This document shows positions 56,777 through 64,000 of a DNA stretch of 64,000 nt, piece after piece; within the stretch, counting starts at the first letter, position 1, and the number at the start of each line of letters is the position of its first letter. Source of the DNA: Nitrosomonas sp. (GTDB lineage: Bacteria > Pseudomonadota > Gammaproteobacteria > Burkholderiales > Nitrosomonadaceae). The stretch spans positions 1 through 64,000 of the forward strand of contig NZ_JAHBZY010000011.1 of NCBI RefSeq assembly GCF_019635155.1. The letters run 5' to 3'. Made by a program: the position numbers and the translations under genes. A model generated the notes under the pieces. It had not been told where the DNA came from. It saw only the letters and a program-made list of their open reading frames with translations, and did not search any database.

Positions 56777-59700
56777 TTAAAAATTTAATGTGACTCTTGC
56801 GAAGATTATGCGACTAGGAACAAAACGAGTAACAGTGGTTTGAGATGAGTGAAAGTTTATGTCTTGAAACAAAAAATTCTCGTCGAATAGGTTTCTTGCT
56901 TCTAAACTGAAAATACCTTTTCGATTAGGAAACCGGTAACCAATCGACGCATCAATAAGGAAGAATTTTTCGGGTTTCTCATTTTTCACTCCGTTACGCT
57001 CTATGTTTTGGTGAACATATGTTCCAGCTATACTGGTAAATAAACCGTTAGGATTAAAGTAGTTAATACTAGTCGGAATACTTAGAGTTTCAATTTTGTG
57101 AGGCTCAAAGAATCCAGAAATTGCTTCAAAACGAGCTTCACTTTTAGCGCTCCAGTTTTTATGTAAAATCCCATAAATATAACTAGAATATAATTCTTCC
57201 TTTTGTTTTTGGGTTGATGATGTGTTACTTGATGAAATCGGAAAGCTTAAATCACGTGCTGAAATTTCAAAACCACTAAATATTTTGCTGTCATAATGCG
57301 CATCAAGTCCAATTCCCATTCGACGAGATTTTGTACCATCAAGATCATCAAATAGTTGATTAAACCCAGCAATCTGAATCGGCTCTATAGTTTGATAAGT
57401 GGCTAAAGGGGCTTTAATTGTTTCGATCCAAGCCATACGTAATCGCAAGTTATTGAGGATATCCCACTGAATTCCAAATTTCGGATTAAATCCGTCAATG
57501 GTATGAAAATCTGTTTGATGATAGGAATCATAGCTAAATCCCACAGTTGCATTTAGATTTGGAACAAAGTTGAGATTGGAATAGATATAGCCATTAGTTT
57601 TATCATGGTTTCCAGTACTAGGTACTGGATTACCAATTGGATTGCTGTTAACCGCGCTTATTATTTGAGAGGATTGGTCAAAATTCGTACGAAAAACTCC
57701 AGAGCCCGCTATCAAACTGAATAAATGATTGTGAAAATGATATTGGATTTCAGTTTGGTAGCCTTTAATCCTTTTATTGACAAGATTGTGCTGGAGACTT
57801 ACTACGTTGGTGATGTCTTCAAATTTTTTATCATTAAATTGACCGGATAGAATAATATACTGGTTGGTTGATAGATCATATTTGGCACCTAAACGGGCGG
57901 CGTCGTCATCAATTTTACGTCGAATTCTATTTTGTGCATCTCTGGGATTATTCGAGGGCTTATCGAAGTTTTGCAATAAATTTCCTTGATCCGATGAGCG
58001 TGTACGTACTTCAGCCTGGATATTCAATTTAGTGGTTAATGCATGTTGAACGAAGGCATTGAGAATATCATGATTCTGGTCGTTGTTTCTGCGAAACCCA
58101 TTCGTTTCATAATGAAACTGCCCCAGACTAATTGATGTTCTCTCATTAAATTTTGAGAAAACCAGCTCATTTCCCAGGGTACTATTACTTCCAGCAATGC
58201 CTGAAGCGACAAATTGTGGTTTGCTGCGCTCCATCAATGGGGTAAATTCATTAAACCCTGCAGCGGAAGGGCCCGTGCCGGTAATGATATTAAGATCAGC
58301 TACAACCAAATGTGGTTGCACGGGATTGATGTTGATCGGTTGTAGCAGTTGTGCTTGCAAGAGCTCACTAACTCTGGCCGCTTCATGTCGTGGAGTATTT
58401 GCATATGTATCCGATAAAAACCGGTGTGCCGAATGATTCGTGGGATCGAAGCTCAGTGATTTAGCCGCTTCCATCACAGCACGTCTTTCAAATCCCAAGT
58501 TCTCGAAAATTCGTGCCAGGCTGGAGCCACGTGCCGCTTCATCGCGGTCCAGCAGAAACTTGGAACGGTATACCGCGCGGTTATTGTTTAGCTCAATCGA
58601 TTTCTGAATATCCCGCAAGGCTTCCACCGGGCGATTCTGCGTTTGTTTTTGAATCGCATCATAAAACCATGGAGTTGGGTCTTTAGGGTCGCGTTCTTTA
58701 GCGAGATCAAACTGCGTGCTGGCAAGCGGATAGCGCTTTTCCTCAAAGTAGGCTTTACCAAGGTAACTGCGGATTAGAGAATTTGCCGGATCCAAACCGG
58801 CAGCATTTTCCAGCTCTATTCGACCTGCTTCCAGCTCCCCTTCGCGAATTAAGGTAAGTCCTAATCCAAGCCGTGGCATGGGATCGGCTTGATCCAATGC
58901 GATCGCTCTATGGAAAATTTCTTTCGCGGCTTGAGTGTCGATTTGCAACAAATGAGCGAAACCAAGAATCGTTTGGGTTTTACCCAAATGAGGATTAAGG
59001 CTTACCGCTTGGTTGGCTGATTCCAGCGCACGATCGAGATGACCGGTGGACATCTGGAGCTCCGAAAGACGCGCCCAAGCTAAAGCATTCTGGCCATCAA
59101 GCAGAATAGTCTCCTCTACGCTGCTTAAAGCTTCTTCAATCTGAAAATCAGCTTGTTGCGCATAGGAGAGCGCTAGCCGCGCTGTAGGTGAATTACGATC
59201 AACTTCAACGGCTTGTTGTGCGAGTTGCAATGCTGCTTTTTTATCATTCTGTACAACCGCGATGATTGCTTGTAAAGCATAGGCTGCACTATTATTGGGT
59301 TGTAATCGCAAGGCCAGATCGATATCTTTTTTTGCTTCTAGAATGCGACCAAAGGTCAGATAGAGTCCCGCACGGTATGTAAGTAGCTGGGGCGTTAACG
59401 CTTCAAAGTCAAGTGCTTTAATTAAAGAAAGTGCTTCAAACATCTTGTCTTGTCGATAGCGTTCCAGCGATTCACGAACATTTGTTTGTAAAACTTGGGG
59501 AAGCTGTTGTTCGATGACATGAGTATCGATAATTGTTGGGTAATATAACGCCCATTGCACTGCGTCAATGGGTTTGATATCGATTTTCGCATGTGGTGCT
59601 TGACCGATTAGAGCTTGCGCAGTTTCTCCTGGGCTTAGATTAACACTACCTTGCGTATTAAAGAATTTGACATGACCTTCATACACCCAGAGTAAAGCTT

Positions 59701-60169
59701 CTTGATCATCAACTTTGATGGCAAATTCGGTTCCTTCAGGACCTGCGTTGGCGATGGGGGTAGTAATTTCCAGGCGAGTCGGAGTGCGGCTTAGGAAATG
59801 TATGAATCCTTTTAATAGATCAAGCAGCGTGGGCTGATTGGCTGTGATACCTTTTAAGGTTAGAACCGTACCTTCATCGAGGCGGACAAGGATGTTATTG
59901 GGTAATCGAATCGAGGCGCGGCTATTATTACCTACTTTGACTCGACTTCCTTCGCATATCACATGATCTTGATTTACTAATTGCCATTCTCCAGTTCCAG
60001 CTAAGTCAATCCACAGTTCTCCTTGTATCGAAGTCAATTGAGCGAAAGCTTGATTTGTACATACGTTGACTTGTATTTCTGCAAAACAATTGTGTGGGAA
60101 GAAGATAAATAGATTTAGAAAAAAGAAAGATAAAAGTGATTTGAAATTATTTTTATTACGCTGAGTCAT
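56777..60169 (-). CDS. FecR-TPR-outer-membrane beta-barrel fusion protein
   Basis: An 1130-aa envelope protein. After a signal peptide (LLSFFFLNLFIFFPHNCFAEIQ), the FecR-like domain runs from about residue 35 to 200 (SRVKVGNNSRASIRLPNN, RLDEGTVLTL, GTEFAIKVDDQ, VKFFNTQGSVNLSPGE). Roughly eight TPR repeats follow (about 230-560; for example YLGKAYFEEKRYPLASTQFD). The rest is a beta-barrel of alternating strands ending ARVTLNF, with Phe last as in outer-membrane proteins. The start is set at the ATG at 60169; a GTG at 60205 is in frame. No TonB box or plug domain is seen, so it is less likely a nutrient receptor than an exporter or assembly platform. The lipoprotein gene follows at 15 bases. 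Confidence 0.8.
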   Translation of the reverse strand: MTQRNKNNFKSLLSFFFLNLFIFFPHNCFAEIQVNVCTNQAFAQLTSIQGELWIDLAGTGEWQLVNQDHVICEGSRVKVGNNSRASIRLPNNILVRLDEGTVLTLKGITANQPTLLDLLKGFIHFLSRTPTRLEITTPIANAGPEGTEFAIKVDDQEALLWVYEGHVKFFNTQGSVNLSPGETAQALIGQAPHAKIDIKPIDAVQWALYYPTIIDTHVIEQQLPQVLQTNVRESLERYRQDKMFEALSLIKALDFEALTPQLLTYRAGLYLTFGRILEAKKDIDLALRLQPNNSAAYALQAIIAVVQNDKKAALQLAQQAVEVDRNSPTARLALSYAQQADFQIEEALSSVEETILLDGQNALAWARLSELQMSTGHLDRALESANQAVSLNPHLGKTQTILGFAHLLQIDTQAAKEIFHRAIALDQADPMPRLGLGLTLIREGELEAGRIELENAAGLDPANSLIRSYLGKAYFEEKRYPLASTQFDLAKERDPKDPTPWFYDAIQKQTQNRPVEALRDIQKSIELNNNRAVYRSKFLLDRDEAARGSSLARIFENLGFERRAVMEAAKSLSFDPTNHSAHRFLSDTYANTPRHEAARVSELLQAQLLQPININPVQPHLVVADLNIITGTGPSAAGFNEFTPLMERSKPQFVASGIAGSNSTLGNELVFSKFNERTSISLGQFHYETNGFRRNNDQNHDILNAFVQHALTTKLNIQAEVRTRSSDQGNLLQNFDKPSNNPRDAQNRIRRKIDDDAARLGAKYDLSTNQYIILSGQFNDKKFEDITNVVSLQHNLVNKRIKGYQTEIQYHFHNHLFSLIAGSGVFRTNFDQSSQIISAVNSNPIGNPVPSTGNHDKTNGYIYSNLNFVPNLNATVGFSYDSYHQTDFHTIDGFNPKFGIQWDILNNLRLRMAWIETIKAPLATYQTIEPIQIAGFNQLFDDLDGTKSRRMGIGLDAHYDSKIFSGFEISARDLSFPISSSNTSSTQKQKEELYSSYIYGILHKNWSAKSEARFEAISGFFEPHKIETLSIPTSINYFNPNGLFTSIAGTYVHQNIERNGVKNEKPEKFFLIDASIGYRFPNRKGIFSLEARNLFDENFLFQDINFHSSQTTVTRFVPSRIIFARVTLNF

Positions 60170-60510
60170 TTTTAGGCTTAACTTACTGGTAATATTCCTA
60201 GCCACATTAGAGTACGAGTGTAATATTTGCTATTTTACTTGTATTTTCCTAAAAAACTAAAATTAATTATATTGTTAGATATGATTGGAAAACTGCCTAA
60301 TTAATGGAGGAGTCTTAATTTTATGAAAAATACATTTTGATTGAAACTGAGTAACTTAAAGCGTTTTATAACGAATCAAAGTTACTGGTGAAGCTAGGAA
60401 CGAAAACTAAGAAAAATATACATGTAGGTGTTAAATTCTTCTGTGATAAAAGTCACAGGCTATTTGTGATGTTTCGCACCTATTATTAGTGCTTAAAACC
60501 GGTTTAATTT
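60170..60510. other. 341-base divergent region between barrel protein and Crp gene
   Basis: AT-rich with no gene. It holds the palindromic Crp-type site at 60442-60457 and a weaker copy at 60465-60480 (TGTGATGTTTCGCACC). The region could control both divergent genes. Confidence 0.5.
60442..60457 (+). promoter_or_regulatory. Crp-type binding site TGTGA-N6-TCACA
   Basis: TGTGATAAAAGTCACA is a perfect match to the TGTGA-N6-TCACA symmetry. It lies 54 bases before the ATG of the Crp-type gene (60511) and about 270 bases before the FecR-TPR-barrel gene on the other strand. Autoregulation is likely. A weaker second site overlaps 60465-60480. Confidence 0.7.
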
Positions 60511-61173
60511 ATGGAAACAGTTGATCTATTAAGAAGTAATGAGCTATTCAGTCATCTTGGGGATGCTGAATTAAAAATGGTGGCTGAACTCACTAAAATT
60601 AGAACTGTACCAAAAAATACCCTACTTATCAGTGAAGGCGATATGTCGGATGTCATGTATCTGATTAAAGAAGGGAAAGTGGACGTCATGGTTACCAATG
60701 AAAAGGGAGAGCAGTTTGTATTATCGACTTTGAAACAAGGTGAGAATTTTGGTGAATTGTCTCTGTTGGACAATCATCCTCGATCAGCCAGCATCATTAC
60801 ATTAGAAAAAAGTATATTGATTGCGTTACATAAAGAGGATTTTCTTCGCCTTATTGAACATAATCATACGATTGCAAAAGGTGTGATCAACTATCTCTGT
60901 CAAAGAATTCGTTTTGTGACCTCGATCGCCCAAAGCATGGCGCTACTCGATGTCTATGGTCGATTATGTAAATTATTACACGATCTCTCGAAACGAGATG
61001 AAGGAGGAAAAGGTATCATCGAATCGCCATTGACCAGGCAAGCAATGGCGTTACGTATTGGCTGTAGCAGGGAACATGTAAGCCGGATCTATAATGGCCT
61101 TCTAAAAGGTGGCTATCTTATTGAAGAGGAAGATCGAGTTATTATCGATAAAAAGTTACCACCGGCCTGGTAA
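60511..61173 (+). CDS. Crp/Fnr family regulator with intact cyclic-nucleotide pocket
   Basis: A 220-aa regulator. The phosphate-binding cassette FGELSLLDNHPRSASI (about residues 85-100) contains the Gly-Glu-Leu and Arg-Ser residues that bind cAMP in Crp, and there is no N-terminal cysteine cluster as in Fnr. The long C helix runs about 115-145, and the HTH is MALRIGCSREHVSRIYNGLL. It lies convergent to the CHASE2 cyclase, and the Crp-type sites at 53543 and 60442 fit its expected target. It probably responds to cAMP made by that cyclase. Confidence 0.9.
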   Translation: METVDLLRSNELFSHLGDAELKMVAELTKIRTVPKNTLLISEGDMSDVMYLIKEGKVDVMVTNEKGEQFVLSTLKQGENFGELSLLDNHPRSASIITLEKSILIALHKEDFLRLIEHNHTIAKGVINYLCQRIRFVTSIAQSMALLDVYGRLCKLLHDLSKRDEGGKGIIESPLTRQAMALRIGCSREHVSRIYNGLLKGGYLIEEEDRVIIDKKLPPAW

Positions 61174-61238
61174 GGTCTTAAATTCCTCCTTTCTCCATGT
61201 GATTGCTTCATAGGTGTTTTTAAAAAACTATTCGATCA

Positions 61239-63458
61239 TTATTTACCTTCTAAAACGAGTGCACCATTCCAATTAGCTGGTTCATTTTGTTGATGTCGCT
61301 GTGCATTGGCCAAATAAAATTCGGTCGGCCCATCATTTCCATATTGATCTAAAATACTTTGAAAAATAATGATTGCATTTTTCCATTGACCCTTCTGAAA
61401 TAGCTGTAAGCCTTCAGAAAAATTTTTATAGAGCGGGTAGTTGGGATGAGTCAACAGCTTGCCTATTCCAATAATTTCAAAAAGCTCTATCGGTTCATCC
61501 TTGCCAACTAGATGAAACCTCCCTACTGATCTGGACATAATATTGCTCAAGTCCGTAACGATAAGGCCTGATGCTAGGATACGTGTTTTGAGATATTTGT
61601 TAACGCCTTCGATTCGAGAAGCGGTGTTGAGGGTATCACCAAAAGGATTATAAAACAGGGATCCGGCAGATTTGATGCACATTAGATTGATGCTGCCTGC
61701 GTTTATGCCGATGCGAGTGGGAAGAGCGCTAATAGACGATGTTTCATTGAATTTATTTACTTCTTTTTGTATTTCTAGTGCAGCAATGCACGCCGCATAT
61801 CGTTGCGTGGCTGGTGGTTGGTCGATCCAGATAGCCATCATGGCATCGCCTTGGATGTTTGCGATATAACCTTTATTTCCAGCAATCGGCTGCCCTAGCA
61901 TTTGGTAGTAGGATTTCAGGAGTTGTCTTAGTTCTCCACTTTTTTCAAGTCGTTGTGCTGTTTTGGTATAACCTTGTATATCGGTAGCAAGGCATATGCT
62001 TTGCACATTTTGTCGTTCAATCCTTTCTTCCTGGGTATTCCAGAGCTGAGGTAACTGCGGTATCGAGTCAGCCCACTGAGGGAAGATTTTTTTAATAAAA
62101 TTATAGATAAATTTTCTTTCTTTCAATAAGCCACTTATCTGCAAAAAGAAGTAAATCACGTAACTAGTCAATAACTGCCAAAAAGGAATTACGATTGGCA
62201 ACCAAATTCCGTTGTTGAATAGATAAATACTGAATCCTGCATAGATGCAAAATGTAACAAAGCTGGATGATAATCCGATTGATCTTCGAAATATTACGAG
62301 CTGTAAGCTGGTGACAAAACCAAAGCAGACAATAATCAGGATCGGAGGGAAGGGGGAGGCGATAAATCGATCATCTAACAAATTGGAAAATTGCGTTGCT
62401 AAAATCTCCACACCTGACATTCTTCCCGTTTGATCATTAGTAAAAGGTGTGGGAAAAAAATCAACTTTTCCTTGTGCAAAGAGCCTATTTAATTTTCCGA
62501 TAAATATAATCTTCCCTTGTAGATCATCCGCTTGGCCATTGTAAACTGTTTTATACGATAAAGTTCTGAAGCTTTTGGGAGGTCCATAATAGTTTAGATA
62601 CCGCGTATCGCTATCACATATTAGCTGCTCTAGTTTGATTTTTAGGCTTGAATTCATAGTTTCACGCAAAGCAAACTGATGGGGATTCGATTTGCAGCTT
62701 GCTCTTTGTTCAGCAAGCCAGGCGGAAGCAGCTTGGTTTTGGGGAATAATATTCAGCAATAATCCATTTTTACGAAGGTGATTTATCCAGGCTACCAGTG
62801 GCAGGCTTGGATTCTCAGCAAGCGCATCAAAAAACAGCCAGGCTTCTTGGATGCTGGAATGCTGAACATAATCAGGGAGATAAAAGGGCGCGCGATCCAA
62901 TGCGGCATCGGCAATAACATGAGTGGGAGCGATCTTACGCAAGCCAATCATCAGTGCATCAACTTGATCAGTCTCACCCTCCTTGTTGATGAAAGGTACT
63001 CTATACCTATTCGAGCAGTCGTCTCTTCCAGCAAAGATATTTTTGTCATTAGATAACGTAATTTTCTGGATACATTCACTCAGTAATACATTGCCTGCAT
63101 GCTGCATCGCCGCTGCCATTATCTGATCTTGCTCCGGGAAAGATTGAATGAACTGCAGATCAAAGATGATTAGTTTGGCCGATTGTTTTTGCAGCTCGTT
63201 TATCAGCTTTGCATGAAATGGACGCCAGTCAATTAGCTGTTCTTGAGTTATGTTTGAGTGAGTCTCAGAAAAAAAGAACTCAGATGCTTCATCCATTGCC
63301 ACTATCACGACATCTTCAGGTGGAACGCGAACACCGCGAATCTCGAACAGCTTGTTTAAACCATAGTCGCGGTCAACATCGGTTGCGAGGTGGATAATGC
63401 TTCCTGATAGAATTGACAGGAAAGCAATCAAGCTAAATTGTGCTAGCTTATGTAGCAT
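61239..63458 (-). CDS. CHASE2-domain class III adenylate cyclase
   Basis: A 739-aa membrane protein. An N-terminal transmembrane helix is followed by a periplasmic CHASE2 sensor (about residues 35-370; for example VVIVAMDEASEFFF and IIFDLQFIQ) and three more helices (about 375-450). The cytoplasmic cyclase domain has metal-binding Asp in CLATDIQGYT and NIQGDAMMAIW, and the transition-state Asn and Arg in GDTLNTASRIEG. Lys in LVGKDEPIELFEI and Asp in FGDTLN point to ATP as substrate. It ends with a short TPR-like tail. It is convergent with the Crp gene. Confidence 0.92.
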   Translation of the reverse strand: MLHKLAQFSLIAFLSILSGSIIHLATDVDRDYGLNKLFEIRGVRVPPEDVVIVAMDEASEFFFSETHSNITQEQLIDWRPFHAKLINELQKQSAKLIIFDLQFIQSFPEQDQIMAAAMQHAGNVLLSECIQKITLSNDKNIFAGRDDCSNRYRVPFINKEGETDQVDALMIGLRKIAPTHVIADAALDRAPFYLPDYVQHSSIQEAWLFFDALAENPSLPLVAWINHLRKNGLLLNIIPQNQAASAWLAEQRASCKSNPHQFALRETMNSSLKIKLEQLICDSDTRYLNYYGPPKSFRTLSYKTVYNGQADDLQGKIIFIGKLNRLFAQGKVDFFPTPFTNDQTGRMSGVEILATQFSNLLDDRFIASPFPPILIIVCFGFVTSLQLVIFRRSIGLSSSFVTFCIYAGFSIYLFNNGIWLPIVIPFWQLLTSYVIYFFLQISGLLKERKFIYNFIKKIFPQWADSIPQLPQLWNTQEERIERQNVQSICLATDIQGYTKTAQRLEKSGELRQLLKSYYQMLGQPIAGNKGYIANIQGDAMMAIWIDQPPATQRYAACIAALEIQKEVNKFNETSSISALPTRIGINAGSINLMCIKSAGSLFYNPFGDTLNTASRIEGVNKYLKTRILASGLIVTDLSNIMSRSVGRFHLVGKDEPIELFEIIGIGKLLTHPNYPLYKNFSEGLQLFQKGQWKNAIIIFQSILDQYGNDGPTEFYLANAQRHQQNEPANWNGALVLEGK

Positions 63459-63755
63459 AAATTTACTGATTAATTGATGATACCTTTTAGAGTGTTTCCT
63501 TCATTACAGTGGAAAAATGACCAAAGGGAAACAGCGGACAGAATACTCCGCATCTGTTGATAAGTCGATAAGTTTGAAGGGTTTCTCAGTTGCTTGGTTG
63601 TAATTTGGAGCTGGAGTCGCTCCCCTTTGAACGGGCACATTGCTTCTCTTTCATGATGGCTATTGCAACTGCTCGATAAGAATTCTGCGCGGTTGCGGTG
63701 AAACGTATTAGGCTGGTAAAGTCGGGTCTTGATTTTTACTATCAAGGAGTTTCAA

Positions 63756-64000
63756 GTGCGAAAAACTCGAATGATTATTACCTGTTTGCTGATTTCTATG
63801 TCGGCGATCGCAGCCGATAATGACAACCGGAAAATTCTATCGCTTTCCGAGGCGCAGCGCGGTCACGTGCTGGAAGAAATGCGGGCATTATTGTCGGGTA
63901 CGCGAAACATACTGGCAGCGCTTGCAACCGATGACATGGTATCGGTTTCCAAGTATGCCCGTCCTTTGGGGCTGGGTATGGCGCATAAAGCTGAGAATCA
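63756..64000 (+). CDS. Secreted protein of unknown function, 3' partial
   Basis: The start of a gene running off the window. The GTG at 63756 follows AAGGAG with six bases between, and the signal peptide (MIITCLLISMSAIAADND) is clear. The visible mature part (SEAQRGHVLEEMRALLSG, then SVSKYARPLGLGMAHK) resembles small periplasmic helical proteins such as the cytochrome c' class, but no haem motif is in view yet. It is divergent from the cyclase gene; the 297 bases between carry no recognised site. Confidence 0.7.
   Translation, partial: MRKTRMIITCLLISMSAIAADNDNRKILSLSEAQRGHVLEEMRALLSGTRNILAALATDDMVSVSKYARPLGLGMAHKAEN

Noticed and set aside
63470-63745. 91-aa minus-strand open frame between the cyclase and the last gene
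   Set aside because: No ribosome site or domain; overlaps the expected promoter region of the divergent genes.
1-64000. CRISPR arrays, tRNA and rRNA genes
   Set aside because: No regularly spaced direct repeats of CRISPR size and no tRNA cloverleaf with CCA end were seen on reading; a tRNAscan or Infernal run would be needed to exclude them fully.

Overview
The window reads as a betaproteobacterial chromosome, most likely from the Nitrosomonadaceae (Nitrosomonas-like). This is an inference from the rpsB-tsf-pyrH-frr-uppS-cdsA-dxr-rseP-bamA core order, two PEP-CTERM proteins, a RegBA redox two-component pair, moderate GC and the style of the proteins. No ammonia-oxidation gene lies in the window, so the genus is not proven.

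The left part (1-28 kb) is accessory. It opens with a defence-like block: a subtilisin-like protease resembling IetS (5' end outside the window), a type III restriction-modification pair (mod, res) with a decayed zeta-toxin-like gene and a small partner between them, and an opposing NYN-domain nuclease. Next comes an AT-rich mobile-element block (DUF6499-type protein, AlpA regulator, HUH Rep-like protein, an 8-bp iteron-like array, a DUF927 helicase/primase), a truncated HNH lipoprotein, a MazF/PemK-type toxin-antitoxin pair, and a minus-strand operon of a tyrosine recombinase with a predicted cysteine peptidase. A copper P-type ATPase and a seven-gene aromatic operon follow (WrbA, DODA-type dioxygenase, cytochrome c, Tat-like protein, 4-cresol dehydrogenase-type flavoprotein, aryl-alcohol and aryl-aldehyde dehydrogenases). 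A P4-type integrase next to an att-like region closes the block just before mutS.

The middle (28.3-49.1 kb) is core: mutS, an SlyD-type isomerase, a PEP-CTERM protein, and a long minus-strand run from rpsB to rnhB covering translation, isoprenoid, phospholipid and outer-membrane assembly genes. lpxD, lpxA and lpxB are absent from the places they usually hold in this run. RegBA and glyA-nrdR-ribD follow. rpsB has a strong sigma-70 promoter with a GC-rich discriminator, and regB has a RegA-type box.

The right part (49.6-64 kb) holds a second PEP-CTERM protein (DUF839-type), a nested pair of insertion sequences (a 1,497-bp IS5-family element inside an older, decayed IS5-family transposase gene) and the most interesting cluster. 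That cluster has a CHASE2 adenylate cyclase, a Crp-type regulator with an intact cyclic-nucleotide pocket, a FecR-TPR-outer-membrane-barrel protein co-directional with a lipoprotein, a secreted-like acidic protein, and a periplasmic protein ending in a haem c motif. Crp-like sites precede both the regulator and the haem protein. Together these genes look like a self-contained cAMP-controlled envelope or export system.
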